64,000 nt of DNA from Dysgonomonas mossii DSM 22836 (GTDB lineage Bacteria > Bacteroidota > Bacteroidia > Bacteroidales > Dysgonomonadaceae): NCBI RefSeq assembly GCF_000213575.1, contig NZ_GL892004.1, positions 558,001-622,000 on the forward strand. Reading direction: 5' to 3'. Below the pieces are notes generated by a model that was not told the origin of the DNA, ran no database searches, and saw only the letters and a list, made by a program, of their open reading frames with translations. Below are positions 9,135-18,626 of this stretch, one piece after another. The position numbers were made by a program, and so were the translations under genes. Position 1 is the stretch's first letter. Every line of letters begins with the position of its first letter.

Positions 9135-11438
9135 ATGAAAACCATATTATCCTTACTTTTACTTATCAGCGTCAACATCTCGGTAAGTGCAATAGATATA
9201 AAAGGGCGTATTGTTGATCTGAAAACAAAACAGCCTGTTGAGTTTGCCACAACAGTATTGCTTAAAGTGGATTCTACATATATCACCGGTTCTCAGACAG
9301 ATACTACCGGTTTGTTCTTGATTGCAGGTCAGTTTCAAAAACAAGATTACATTCTCAAAGCCTCTTATATGGGGTATCGTACGACGTTTATCAAGATTAG
9401 TAACCTTTCAACACACATCGATTTAGGTGATATAGAAATACAGGAAGATGCGAAAACTCTTGGTGAAGTCCTTGTAACAGGGAATCGGATAATAAACAAA
9501 ATAGATCGTCAAATACTTATGCCCGACTCAATGCAGGTAAAAACATCTGTGAGTGCATTCGATTTGCTTAGCAACATGGCAATACCTAGATTGAATATAG
9601 ATGCTGTAAACAGGACTATAAAAATTAGCAACCAAGAAGTTCAACTCCGCATCAATGGAGTCAGGGCTTCGGTGCAAGAAGTTGCAGCTTTAAGATCACA
9701 AGACATTCTTCGTGTCGAGTTTTTTGAAGACCCCGGAGTGCGTTTTGGAAATGAGAATGTTGGTGCTGTATTAAATCTGATCGTTGACCGACAGAAAAAT
9801 TATGGAGGGTATGTGTTTGCAGACGGACGGAATTCTCCATATGTAGGGTTTGGAAATGATAACGTGACTTTCAAAACCAACTATAAGGCCTCAGAATTCG
9901 GACTCAATTATTTTATCAATTATAGAAGCTATGACAAACGGTGGTCTGATCAGACAGAGACACTGAATTTTCCGAACAATCCGATCACCAGAGAACAGAA
10001 AGGTATTTATGCTCCTTTGGATTATCAATATCAATACTTGAATCTATCATACAATCTTACATCTCCTGATAAGTATGTGTTTAACGTATTGTTTAAAAAC
10101 CAGTTCTATAATTATAAAAATGAGAGTTCTCAGAATATATTATATTCCAATAGTTTAAACAAGACACTTTCCTCTTCAAAAAATAAGGGGAATGAATATA
10201 CTCCTGTACTCGATATATACTTTAAGCGAGAGTTGAAGAATAAGCAATCACTTGCAGTAAATCTGGTGGGGACATACATCGGTTCCAATAGTGACCGTAG
10301 ATACAAAGAAACCGAAGATAGCGAGGTTCTTTCCGATATTTTTAATAAAATAGACGGTAATAAATACTCGCTCATCGGTGAAGCCGTATATGAAAAGCAG
10401 TTCGAAAATCTATCTTTTTCCTCGGGTATAAAACATACACAAGGTTTTGCGGATAATACGTATGAGGGCGGTGCAAATACAATTACTAAAATGAAAAATG
10501 CAGAGTCTTATTTGTATGCCCAGGTACAAGGAAAAATAGCCAAAAAGTTAGGCTACACTATCGGTGTAGGTGGAACTCGTCTGTTTTTTAAAGAAGGTAA
10601 ACAGGATGCGACCTATTATACCTTCCGCCCTTCCGTTCAGCTCAGTTATCCATTAAACGATAATTTGTCGTTGAAATATTCATTTATTGTTAATACACGT
10701 ACTCCTTCTTTGGGGCAACTAAGTGATGTAGAGCAACAAACCGATACTTATCAGATAAGTAGGGGAAATCCTAACCTAAAACCATATAATGTATATAACA
10801 ACAGATTGACTGTAAGTTACAGTAAAGGAATATTTGATATAAGTACGGTCTTCGGTTATATGTATTTTGATAAGCTTATAGTAGACGCATTTAGTATAGA
10901 AGGAGATAAGGTGGTAAGCTTTTCGGATAACCATAAAGCAGAACATTACTTATTCTTAAATGGAGATGTTACTTTGAGGCTTATTAAAGATATATGGACT
11001 GTTACCGGGTGGTTTGGAGTGCATCGGGATATATTTAAGTCCAATTATGGTAATACACATGTGCATAATTTTATGCATGGCGGAGCTCGTTCCAACCTTA
11101 TATATAAAAACTGTTTATTGACAATGGGAATGTATACCAGATATAAAGAGTTGTGGGGCGAAACCATTTGGTATGGTGAAGACTGGAACTATATAGAAGC
11201 CGGATATAAATACAAAGAGGCACAACTTTCGGTTGGAATGTCATATCCGTTTAAAGATTATTGGAGTGCAGGAAGTCGTAATGTGTCTAATATTAAGCCA
11301 TCGACGTCATGGTCGTATATAAAAGAAAACGGACACATGCTTTATTTACGCTTTTCATGGAACGTATCGTTCGGTAGAAAACATGAAGCAGGGAAAAAGA
11401 GCTTGGAGAACTCAGATTCAGACAAGGGAATATTATAA
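9135..11438 (+). CDS. TonB-receptor-like outer-membrane beta-barrel protein
   Basis: This 767-residue protein has a signal peptide (to about residue 19), then a carboxypeptidase-regulatory-like beta-sandwich (KGRIVDLKTKQPVEFATTVL). A plug-like segment (LGEVLVTGNRIINKIDRQIL to GAVLNLIVDR) and a long barrel to about residue 750 follow. The architecture matches the outer membrane beta-barrel (OMP_b-brl_3) branch of TonB-dependent receptors. No SusD partner, regulator or enzyme is adjacent, so no substrate can be proposed. The last barrel strand ends near VSFGRK and is followed by a polar tail of about 18 residues, unusual for a protein that should end in an aromatic residue. Confidence 0.8.
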   Translation: MKTILSLLLLISVNISVSAIDIKGRIVDLKTKQPVEFATTVLLKVDSTYITGSQTDTTGLFLIAGQFQKQDYILKASYMGYRTTFIKISNLSTHIDLGDIEIQEDAKTLGEVLVTGNRIINKIDRQILMPDSMQVKTSVSAFDLLSNMAIPRLNIDAVNRTIKISNQEVQLRINGVRASVQEVAALRSQDILRVEFFEDPGVRFGNENVGAVLNLIVDRQKNYGGYVFADGRNSPYVGFGNDNVTFKTNYKASEFGLNYFINYRSYDKRWSDQTETLNFPNNPITREQKGIYAPLDYQYQYLNLSYNLTSPDKYVFNVLFKNQFYNYKNESSQNILYSNSLNKTLSSSKNKGNEYTPVLDIYFKRELKNKQSLAVNLVGTYIGSNSDRRYKETEDSEVLSDIFNKIDGNKYSLIGEAVYEKQFENLSFSSGIKHTQGFADNTYEGGANTITKMKNAESYLYAQVQGKIAKKLGYTIGVGGTRLFFKEGKQDATYYTFRPSVQLSYPLNDNLSLKYSFIVNTRTPSLGQLSDVEQQTDTYQISRGNPNLKPYNVYNNRLTVSYSKGIFDISTVFGYMYFDKLIVDAFSIEGDKVVSFSDNHKAEHYLFLNGDVTLRLIKDIWTVTGWFGVHRDIFKSNYGNTHVHNFMHGGARSNLIYKNCLLTMGMYTRYKELWGETIWYGEDWNYIEAGYKYKEAQLSVGMSYPFKDYWSAGSRNVSNIKPSTSWSYIKENGHMLYLRFSWNVSFGRKHEAGKKSLENSDSDKGIL

Positions 11439-11489
11439 ACGTTCTTAAAAATTCATAATACTATTAAGATTAATTTGGATTTGAAGCGT

Positions 11490-11524
11490 GTCGGCTATTC
11501 TGATGGGATATCAGGAGAGCCGAC
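11490..11524 (+). terminator. Two-tier hairpin after the barrel protein gene
   Basis: GTCGGCT pairs with AGCCGAC, and inside it CTGAT pairs with ATCAG. There is no strong U run, so it may be a weak terminator or mRNA stabiliser. The rest of the 11439-11743 gap holds the sufB promoter and a leader with GCC/GGC-type short repeats. Confidence 0.4.
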
Positions 11525-11648
11525 TATTTATATTGTATTGATTAATCGTACTGTTATAAAAAGGAAAAAAGTAAACAAAAGCCTGTTCTATGTGTTCTAT
11601 GAGTGATGCAAAATATTTATATATGTATAATTTATGAATAGAATGTAA

Positions 11649-11656
11649 TATCTTTG
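11649..11656 (+). promoter_or_regulatory. -7 box for sufB
   Basis: TATCTTTG matches TAnnTTTG and implies a 5' leader of about 80 nt. The leader contains a small hairpin, ATAGCC-tgt-GGCTAT. Confidence 0.5.
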
Positions 11657-11743
11657 CAAACTGGCAATAAGCTTTCTGCTTACAGCCAATAATGGACTTT
11701 AACAGCCTATAGCCTGTGGCTATTCGCTAAAATAAAATTAATC

Positions 11744-13201
11744 ATGCAAGAAACTCAAGATAAAATTTTAGAAGACGTTACCACCGCAGATTACAAATAC
11801 GGTTTTGTAACGGATATTGAAACTGAGGTTATTCCAATCGGACTCAACGAAGATGTTGTACGTCTGATTTCAGCGAAAAAAAATGAGCCGGATTGGTTGC
11901 TCGAATACCGACTTAAAGCATATCGTCATTGGCTTACAATGAAGACGCCGGAATGGGCGCATCTGGAAATTCCGGAGATCGATTATCAGAGCATCAGTTA
12001 CTATGCTGCTCCAAAGAAAAAAGACGGACCTAAAAGCCTTGATGAAGTAGACCCTGAATTGTTGAAAACATTCGATAAACTCGGAGTTCCGCTTCATGAA
12101 CGCGAAATATTAGCCGGTGTGCAAACGATGGCTGTGGATGCGGTTGTAGATAGTGTTTCCGTAAAAACAACATTTAAAGAAGTGTTGGCCGAAAAGGGTA
12201 TTATATTTTGTGCTTTCAGTGAGGCTGTACAAGAGCACCCTGAACTGGTGAAAAAATACCTTGGATCTGTCGTTCCATATAGAGATAATTTCTTTGCTGC
12301 GCTTAACTCGGCTGTATTCAGTGACGGATCTTTTGTTTATATCCCTAAAGGGGTACGTTGTCCGATGGAGTTGTCTACATATTTCCGTATCAATGCGGCT
12401 AATACAGGGCAGTTTGAGCGAACTCTGATTGTTGCCGAAGATAATTCATACGTTAGCTACCTTGAGGGCTGTACAGCTCCTATGCGTGACGAAAATCAAT
12501 TGCACGCTGCTATTGTAGAAATCATAGCTCTTGATTATGCAGAAGTGAAATATTCGACTGTACAGAACTGGTATCCGGGTGATAAAGAAGGCAAGGGCGG
12601 AATTTATAATTTTGTGACTAAACGTGGTATATGTAAAGGAAAAGGTTCTAAGATATCTTGGACACAGGTGGAGACCGGTTCTGCTATTACATGGAAATAC
12701 CCATCATGTATCCTTGCCGGAGATGACTCTATAGGTGAGTTTTATTCTGTTGCCTTAACCAATCATTATCAGCAGGCTGATACAGGTACTAAGATGATAC
12801 ACCTCGGCAAAAATACAAAGAGCCGTATCGTCTCCAAAGGAATATCCGCAGGATTTAGTCAAAACATATATAGAGGGTTGGTTAAAGTTTCACCAAAGGC
12901 AGAAGGGGCACGCAATCACTCTCAATGCGACAGTTTATTGCTAGGTGATAAATGTGGTGCGCATACATTCCCTTATTCAGATATAGCGAATCCGGGAGCT
13001 ATCATTGAACATGAGGCTACTACTTCTAAAATTAGTGAAGATCAGATTCTTTATTGTAATCAGCGTGGTATAGGTACCGAAGAGGCTGTAGGGCTTATCG
13101 TAAATGGCTATGCTAAAGAGGTGATGCAGAATCTTCCGATGGAATTTGCTGTTGAAGCGCAAAAGCTATTACAAATAAGTCTTGAAGGCAGTGTAGGATA
13201 A
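11744..13201 (+). CDS. sufB: Fe-S cluster assembly scaffold SufB
   Basis: SufB (485 residues, full length) is a subunit of the SufBC2D complex that builds Fe-S clusters. Visible family signatures are [20 protein letters not shown], the beta-helix core with [19 protein letters not shown], and the C-terminal [18 protein letters not shown] region with conserved Cys. The protein ends in the usual [10 protein letters not shown]. Normally sufC, sufD and often sufS follow directly. Here 427 bp of non-coding DNA and an unrelated surface-protein gene follow instead, and no sufC or sufD occurs anywhere in the window. Confidence 0.97.
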   Translation: MQETQDKILEDVTTADYKYGFVTDIETEVIPIGLNEDVVRLISAKKNEPDWLLEYRLKAYRHWLTMKTPEWAHLEIPEIDYQSISYYAAPKKKDGPKSLDEVDPELLKTFDKLGVPLHEREILAGVQTMAVDAVVDSVSVKTTFKEVLAEKGIIFCAFSEAVQEHPELVKKYLGSVVPYRDNFFAALNSAVFSDGSFVYIPKGVRCPMELSTYFRINAANTGQFERTLIVAEDNSYVSYLEGCTAPMRDENQLHAAIVEIIALDYAEVKYSTVQNWYPGDKEGKGGIYNFVTKRGICKGKGSKISWTQVETGSAITWKYPSCILAGDDSIGEFYSVALTNHYQQADTGTKMIHLGKNTKSRIVSKGISAGFSQNIYRGLVKVSPKAEGARNHSQCDSLLLGDKCGAHTFPYSDIANPGAIIEHEATTSKISEDQILYCNQRGIGTEEAVGLIVNGYAKEVMQNLPMEFAVEAQKLLQISLEGSVG

Positions 13202-13628
13202 AGAGGTCAAAGTGTTAATATGGCGACATTTGATGTTGATATCTCTAAAAGTATAGATTGCTTTTCAAAGAATCATTAAATAATTACAACTACTGAAATG
13301 ATGCTTGCGGTATTTTTGCTATTTTGGCACTAAATACCGTAAGCTCGTAGTTTGTATTTTTACAGACATTAGGATAAGATCCTATTTTACAAAATTACAC
13401 ATCTCTACGTTCCTTTATTTAATCAGATAATATTTTCTGCTATAAAGCATAGCGGAATCAAATTCGCATATGTAAAAATAAATGTGTATTTTAGACGCAT
13501 TTAATATGATGGTTCTAAAATAAGATAAAAATTTTCCAAATCATTTATCAATATGAAAAAGTAAGCTTAAAAGACAGCCTGAGAGTAACGATATATAGAA
13601 AGTAAAGTATAAATTAAAATTAAACTAC
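13202..13628. other. Gene-free gap after sufB
   Basis: No convincing gene is visible. The main structure is an inverted repeat at 13303-13344 (GCTTGCGGTATTT/AAATACCGTAAGC, 12 of 13 paired) without a T run. The stretch from 13380 on is AT-rich and probably carries the promoter and leader of surface protein A. This gap marks the place where sufC would be expected. Confidence 0.5.
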
Positions 13629-15509
13629 ATGAAACAATCAAACTTTAAACAAAAGTACAGGAGGATAATAACCTATCGCATGGTGTTATTTATTTTCCTT
13701 ATGTTAGGATTTTCTCAAATTGCCAGCGCTCAGGTGACAATAGGTGTGGGCGAGAAATCTGAACAATATGCGACTCTTCAAGTTAAGGATTTAGAAAAAA
13801 GTAACTCAATCTCCGGAGACATCACAGCCAAGAAGGGAGGCTTTATGTTGCCAAGGGTTCGATTAGAAAATAAGCATCAATTATTACCTTTTTATACTGG
13901 GGATACGACCGCCGCAGACTATAAAGCTGCAAAGATAGAACACCGAGGCTTGTATGTTTACAACCTGACAGAGGACGACGACAAAGAACTATGTTTAGGA
14001 TTAAACCAATGGGATGGAGAACAATGGAATTGCTTTCAGAGCAAAATGGGAAATGCAATATTCGATCCTCTGAGTTGTTCAGACATAGAGATTAATGGGG
14101 TCTATGTGCAGGGAACGCCTCCCAATTCTACAAACTATCTGACAATACATCTGAATGTAAAAAAGACAGGAACTTTTTCTATTAGTGCAACTACCGGAAA
14201 TGGTTACAGTTTTTATATCTCCGGGGTTGCAATGAGTAAGGGCTGGATGACAGTAGAGCTTCCATGCCAGGGTACTCCTGTTAATGCACAAATAGATAAG
14301 CTTATTTTCACTGGTGTAATCTTCGCTCTAGGTTGTGAACCTCAAATAGAAGTGAATTCGAAAGTAGCCGATTATTCACTGAATTGCTCTAGTGTAGAGG
14401 TTAAAGGGCAATACATTAAAGGAACTCCTTTAACAGCTTCAAATACAATAACACTCAATGTAACCGTCACTACTGTGGGTTCATACAATATAAATACTCC
14501 TTTGACAAATGGTATCCGTTTTTCTGCCAGTGGAAATTTTACTCCCGGGACGCATACAGTCACGCTTGTTGGCTCGGGTACACCTACCGTCAATTCTGAT
14601 TTTCCGATAACGATTAATGCAAATACACCACAGGGAAATAACACATGTAATACAACCATCCCTTTAACCCTCCCGGCTATGACTTATGCCGTTATAGGTT
14701 CGGGAAGTACTTATTCTTGGAATTCTACTGCCAGAAGCCAGGCTTTGACCAATGGCGGTATCAGTTTTGGTCCTAACGGAATCGTAAGAATAAAAAGTTT
14801 TACACAATTATGGGGCACATCAGCAGTTGGTACAGCTACGAGCTATCTTGAAAACGGTTATGGTGTAGGAAGGGTTATGCCTGATGTTGTATTGTATTTT
14901 GCCTACGGTGCTGCCCCTACGGTAGCTCTCACTACGGCGTTAAAGGATTACATCAATAAAGGGGGCTGTGTAGTTTATGGATCTGCCGATGGGACTGTCA
15001 CGGATGTGAATACGCTGATGAACGGATTATTTGGTATAAGTCCGGCTATCGTTCAAACCGGAGGACAAGGGGATGATGATGTGTATCCGATATCAAACCT
15101 CCCTAATGACCCTGTTATTAATGGCCCGTTTGGGAATCTTTCAGCCAGACATTGGGGTGAAGACAATGCAACAACAGGCTCAGTGATAATGACTCAGCTG
15201 CCTCCTAAATCGGTGCAAATTTGTACAGCACGCTCGGCATCCAAAATATTACAAAATCCGGAATGTTCGATCGTATGGTACAACGACAGCAAGAATTTCC
15301 TTTATTTTGGAGATAGTGTGGGTTCTTCCACAACTGATAACAGTACAGGCGCTTACCCGTCAAGATATAACAGCCAAGGGTTACCATTGTCAAAAAACTA
15401 TGGCCCGGGAGCGGCGTGGAATCAATATATATACAATTCAGCTTTGGAACTCAATGCTGTGGCCTGGGCTTTGAAGAAGGCTGCAATTAGCGGAATCAAC
15501 CCTCATTAA
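13629..15509 (+). CDS. Large secreted surface protein A with two tandem beta domains
   Basis: A 626-residue secreted protein with a signal peptide ending IASAQ (about residue 35) and an MLPRVRL motif common in Bacteroidetes surface proteins. The segment YNLTEDDDKELCLGLNQWDG (about 112-131) follows. Two related domains of about 85 residues start CSDIEINGVY (about 150) and CSSVEVKGQY (about 252). The C-terminal 270 residues begin MTYAVIGSGSTYSW and resemble, weakly, a ThuA/GATase-like fold (MPDVVLYFAYG, INKGGCVVYGSADG). It is a close paralogue of the gene at 34777, with 92 bp of perfect DNA identity at 13965-14056. Function is unknown; cell-surface or fimbria-like roles are only guesses. Confidence 0.8.
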   Translation: MKQSNFKQKYRRIITYRMVLFIFLMLGFSQIASAQVTIGVGEKSEQYATLQVKDLEKSNSISGDITAKKGGFMLPRVRLENKHQLLPFYTGDTTAADYKAAKIEHRGLYVYNLTEDDDKELCLGLNQWDGEQWNCFQSKMGNAIFDPLSCSDIEINGVYVQGTPPNSTNYLTIHLNVKKTGTFSISATTGNGYSFYISGVAMSKGWMTVELPCQGTPVNAQIDKLIFTGVIFALGCEPQIEVNSKVADYSLNCSSVEVKGQYIKGTPLTASNTITLNVTVTTVGSYNINTPLTNGIRFSASGNFTPGTHTVTLVGSGTPTVNSDFPITINANTPQGNNTCNTTIPLTLPAMTYAVIGSGSTYSWNSTARSQALTNGGISFGPNGIVRIKSFTQLWGTSAVGTATSYLENGYGVGRVMPDVVLYFAYGAAPTVALTTALKDYINKGGCVVYGSADGTVTDVNTLMNGLFGISPAIVQTGGQGDDDVYPISNLPNDPVINGPFGNLSARHWGEDNATTGSVIMTQLPPKSVQICTARSASKILQNPECSIVWYNDSKNFLYFGDSVGSSTTDNSTGAYPSRYNSQGLPLSKNYGPGAAWNQYIYNSALELNAVAWALKKAAISGINPH

Positions 15510-15549
15510 AGAATATTGTTCAGAGCATTAGTTTGCTATTTATTATAAG

Positions 15550-15576
15550 AAAAGACGGTTTCAAACCGTCTTTTTT
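15550..15576. terminator. Bidirectional terminator between surface protein A and maf
   Basis: AAAGACGG pairs with CCGTCTTT around a TTTCAAA loop, with A runs on the left and T runs on the right. It lies between convergent genes and can serve both. Confidence 0.85.
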
Positions 15577-15588
15577 ATTTTATATAGT

Positions 15589-16167
15589 TCAAAACTTTTT
15601 CAGTTCCCTATATAATCTTTGTATCGGTAATCCCATTATATTGAAATATGATCCCGAGATGTACTCTACAGCGATATAGCCTATCCATTCCTGCACACCG
15701 TATGCTCCGGCTTTGTCGAAAGGCTTGTAGTTGGAAACGTAATACTCAATTTCATCGTCGTCTAGTTTTGCGAAACGGACTTCGGACGATACACCAAACG
15801 ATTCTTGTTTTTCTTTCGTCGTGATTGACACACCTGTGATTACCTGATGCGTTTTTCCGGAAAGATCGCGTAGCATCTGTTTAGCATCTGTATCATCGGA
15901 AGGTTTCCCATAAACTTTTCCATCAAGCAGAACAATTGTATCTGCTGTTATCAGTAATGTATTGTCATCCAGTTGGTCGAGGTAAGCATTAGCTTTTTCA
16001 TTGGCAATATAGATCGCAATATCTTCTCCTATAAGATTATCCGGATACGATTCGTCAATATTTGGTAGTGTTTTTACTTCATAAGGAATGTTTAATCCAC
16101 TCAGAAGTTCTTTTCTGCGAGGCGAATTGGATGCTAGTATTATGTTATATCGAGAAAGATTCAGCAT
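15589..16167 (-). CDS. maf: Maf family nucleoside triphosphate pyrophosphatase
   Basis: Maf proteins (192 residues here) hydrolyse non-canonical or methylated NTPs such as dTTP/UTP analogues to monophosphates. The family signature ASNSPRRKELL is at residues 12-22. ITADTIVLLDGKVYGKP and KPFDKAGAYGVQEW contain the conserved catalytic acidic and lysine positions. The start codon abuts the stop of ogt, so the two are translated from one message. The gene ends at a bidirectional hairpin. Confidence 0.93.
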   Translation of the reverse strand: MLNLSRYNIILASNSPRRKELLSGLNIPYEVKTLPNIDESYPDNLIGEDIAIYIANEKANAYLDQLDDNTLLITADTIVLLDGKVYGKPSDDTDAKQMLRDLSGKTHQVITGVSITTKEKQESFGVSSEVRFAKLDDDEIEYYVSNYKPFDKAGAYGVQEWIGYIAVEYISGSYFNIMGLPIQRLYRELKKF

Positions 16168-16629
16168 TTACATGAAGTTATAATAATTTTCGAGTTCAAG
16201 AAGAAGGAGCTTTATGTCTGTTCCGTATGCATAGCCGCCCAGTCCCCCTCCTTCATTTACCACACGGTGACAAGGCACTATAATTGCTAGGTTATTCTTT
16301 CCGTTTGCAGCTCCTACAGCTCTACATCCTTTTGGTGAGCCTATGGAGATAGCCTCATCTTTATAGGAGACGGTCTTGCCGTAAGGGATTGTACTCAGAT
16401 ACTCCCACGCTTTTTTCTGAAAGGGTGTGCCGTTTTGTTTCAAGGGTAGGTCAAAAACTTTACGTTCACCGGAGAAATATTCTTCCAACTGTTTTATTGC
16501 ATTATTCAAAAGGGGAGAAGCTTCAGATTCTTCCGCGTCTTCTTCGTGAATAATCTTTACAGATGAAATATACCTGTCAGTCTCTTTTATCTCGATTAAT
16601 CCTACGGGAGATTGTAAAAAAGCCTTCAT
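16168..16629 (-). CDS. ogt: Methylated-DNA--protein-cysteine methyltransferase
   Basis: Ogt/MGMT (153 residues) repairs O6-alkylguanine by transferring the alkyl group to its own cysteine. The acceptor site IIVPCHRVV and the helix-turn-helix region GTPFQKKAWEYLSTIPYGKT are intact. The first 53 bp overlap the 3' end of glsB in another frame, an unusually long overlap that suggests translational coupling. Maf follows without a gap, giving a glsA-glsB-ogt-maf unit. Confidence 0.93.
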   Translation of the reverse strand: MKAFLQSPVGLIEIKETDRYISSVKIIHEEDAEESEASPLLNNAIKQLEEYFSGERKVFDLPLKQNGTPFQKKAWEYLSTIPYGKTVSYKDEAISIGSPKGCRAVGAANGKNNLAIIVPCHRVVNEGGGLGGYAYGTDIKLLLLELENYYNFM

Positions 16630-17650
16630 TTTTTCTTTTCTTCGGTTTAGGCCTGTCTTCGTCTCTAGTCCAACTCCAGTTTATCATTTGTCGGAGTCTC
16701 TTCAAGAAGCGTTTCGACGGTTTATCTTTTAAATAAGACTCGATATGTCTCTTTTTCTTTTCTTCTAATATCTCATCTACATTGATGAGGATTCCTGTTT
16801 CCTCTACATTGCCAAAAGTATCGTTTACTGCTGTTCCAAAGACCTTCATTTGAGGAGAAAGGCTCATGTAAGCATTTACAAGGGGAGGGATATTGAGGTC
16901 TAATTTACGAACAGAAGTATTTAATATGCGATAGTCAGATTTAAACGATTCTCCATCAAAAAGCCTTCTCAGCTTACTCTTTTCGGTCTCTATTGTTAAG
17001 GCTTGTTTTGGCCATACAAGCTTTTCGGGATCAGGGAAATATTTATTCAGGAAATAAAGAATCATATCCCTCGCTTGTGTATTGTATGTGTCGTACATAG
17101 TTACCTTCCCAAAGAAATACTTCATAGAGGGATCTGCCACAGAAAGTGCGCCTAATCCGTCCCAAAGATTATCTAATGCAAAGATTCCTCTCGAACCGGC
17201 TAGTGTTGATTGATATTCGAGCGTAACAAACGAACGTCCAAGCTCGAATGTATAAGGAAGATATTCCTTAATAAACCTTTCGGAGAAATGGAACAAATGA
17301 GATGTTGCCAATATGGGCTCACCATTGTTATCGAAGCAAATATCAGGCCCACATATAAAGCGATATCCGCCTATTATTTCTCCTGCTTCAGGATTCCATA
17401 CTATTAATTGCTTGTATGGATTATCCATTTTGTCGTACTCGTCTATATCTACAGACTTTCCTGTTCCTCCGCCATAATACCGGAATGCTATCTCACGCAG
17501 ACGGCCTATCTCCAGCATCACATTCGGCGAATTATGATGTGTGACAATATAGATTTCATTGTTAGCCTTATTTGTATACCTGAGAAATTTATCTTTCGTC
17601 AGTTCGGCTCTCAATAAATCCTTATTTATCGGTGCGATAACAGTTTCCAT
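16577..17650 (-). CDS. glsB: Glycine-lipid N-acyltransferase, GlsB-like
   Basis: A 357-residue GNAT-fold acyltransferase of the OlsB/hemolysin-like type, with EIGRLREIAFRYYGGGTGKS and VTLEYQS as family landmarks. In Bacteroides thetaiotaomicron, GlsB N-acylates glycine and GlsA adds the second acyl chain, making glycine (flavolipin-type) lipids. The gene follows glsA with zero spacing here, the same pairing. The C-terminus is very basic (DRPKPKKRKNEG) and overlaps ogt by 53 bp. Identity as GlsB rests on family and context, since OlsB-type enzymes acting on ornithine look similar. Confidence 0.8.
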   Translation of the reverse strand: METVIAPINKDLLRAELTKDKFLRYTNKANNEIYIVTHHNSPNVMLEIGRLREIAFRYYGGGTGKSVDIDEYDKMDNPYKQLIVWNPEAGEIIGGYRFICGPDICFDNNGEPILATSHLFHFSERFIKEYLPYTFELGRSFVTLEYQSTLAGSRGIFALDNLWDGLGALSVADPSMKYFFGKVTMYDTYNTQARDMILYFLNKYFPDPEKLVWPKQALTIETEKSKLRRLFDGESFKSDYRILNTSVRKLDLNIPPLVNAYMSLSPQMKVFGTAVNDTFGNVEETGILINVDEILEEKKKRHIESYLKDKPSKRFLKRLRQMINWSWTRDEDRPKPKKRKNEGFFTISRRINRDKRD

Positions 17651-18484
17651 TTATTTCTTGTTTGTTTTTGCCAAATTATATGACTTTTCCTTTACATACT
17701 GCGCCCATTGCATAGCACTCTTTGAATTGTCAAAGAATCTATATGGTATAGGTTCACCAAATGTTATGGAAAAACTTTTATTTTTATTCTTAAACATTTC
17801 GTCAGGCAAAAGGATTAACTCAATATTAAATTTTATGCCCAGACGCTTTCTTATATTTGCAAATCTATAAAAGAAATTTGAATTTTTGCCTTCAAAATAT
17901 ACAGGAACTACATCCCTTCTTGATTCGACGGCTTTCAGAATGAAATTTTTCTGCCAATCTAAATCATGAATCTTACCATTCTCTTGTCTGGAACATAAGC
18001 CTGCCGGGAATGTAATGATTTGGTTGTCCGACTCATAGGCTTCATTTAGACTTGAGGTTGCTTGTTTCGACTGACGCCCGTATTTATTGACCGGAAGAAA
18101 AATAGGTTGTAGATTCTTGATGAAGTATAAAACATCGTTTACTACATATTTTATTTTTTTATCGAATCTTTCTCCAATAACCGCAGATAAGCAAATTCCA
18201 TCGAGTCCGCCTAACGGGTGATTTGAAACAAATATATATTTTTTATCATCTTGAATATTTTCTAGCCCCGAGGTCTCTAATGTAAGATTGAAATATCCTA
18301 CAACCGCCTGCATAAAATCCACTCCATACTTATCAGCATAGATCGTAAGTATTTCGTTCAGTTCATCTAAATGGATTTTTCGCTTGAGATAGTTTATTGC
18401 AAAACGTGGTACCTTATTATAAATCTTGGGAGCTTTCTCGGCAAGTACTTTATCTAAATCTAGTATTTGAGGTTCGTGATCCAT
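17651..18484 (-). CDS. glsA: Glycine-lipid O-acyltransferase, GlsA-like (PlsC family)
   Basis: A 277-residue PlsC/LPLAT acyltransferase. The catalytic block NHPLGGLDG (HxxxxD) lies near residue 90. ITFPAGLCSRQ corresponds to the acyl-acceptor motif that is FPEGxRS in standard LPLATs. With GlsB it would form di-acylated glycine lipids at the inner membrane. It is the first gene of the glsA-glsB-ogt-maf unit and has a -7 box at 18509-18516. Confidence 0.8.
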   Translation of the reverse strand: MDHEPQILDLDKVLAEKAPKIYNKVPRFAINYLKRKIHLDELNEILTIYADKYGVDFMQAVVGYFNLTLETSGLENIQDDKKYIFVSNHPLGGLDGICLSAVIGERFDKKIKYVVNDVLYFIKNLQPIFLPVNKYGRQSKQATSSLNEAYESDNQIITFPAGLCSRQENGKIHDLDWQKNFILKAVESRRDVVPVYFEGKNSNFFYRFANIRKRLGIKFNIELILLPDEMFKNKNKSFSITFGEPIPYRFFDNSKSAMQWAQYVKEKSYNLAKTNKK

Positions 18485-18508
18485 TCCGTATTATATACCT
18501 TTCTGATG

Positions 18509-18516
18509 CAAAAATA
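18509..18516 (-). promoter_or_regulatory. -7 box for glsA operon
   Basis: The minus strand reads TATTTTTG, 25 bp upstream of the glsA start codon. Confidence 0.5.
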
Positions 18517-18591
18517 GTTGAATTTAATATATATCATACTGAAAAATGTATAAATAGTTATAACAAGAACATTTTAATAGATAAGAACTAT

Positions 18592-18599
18592 TATATTTG
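18592..18599 (+). promoter_or_regulatory. -7 box for the thioredoxin gene
   Basis: TATATTTG matches TAnnTTTG and lies 28 bp before the ATG, divergent from the glsA promoter about 80 bp away. Confidence 0.5.
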
Positions 18600-18626
18600 C
18601 CGGAAATCATATAAAACTATTAAATA

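Noticed and set aside
13303-13344. Inverted repeat after sufB as a terminator
   Set aside because: The stem is good but the loop is 16 nt and there is no T run, so I list it only as structure in the gap.
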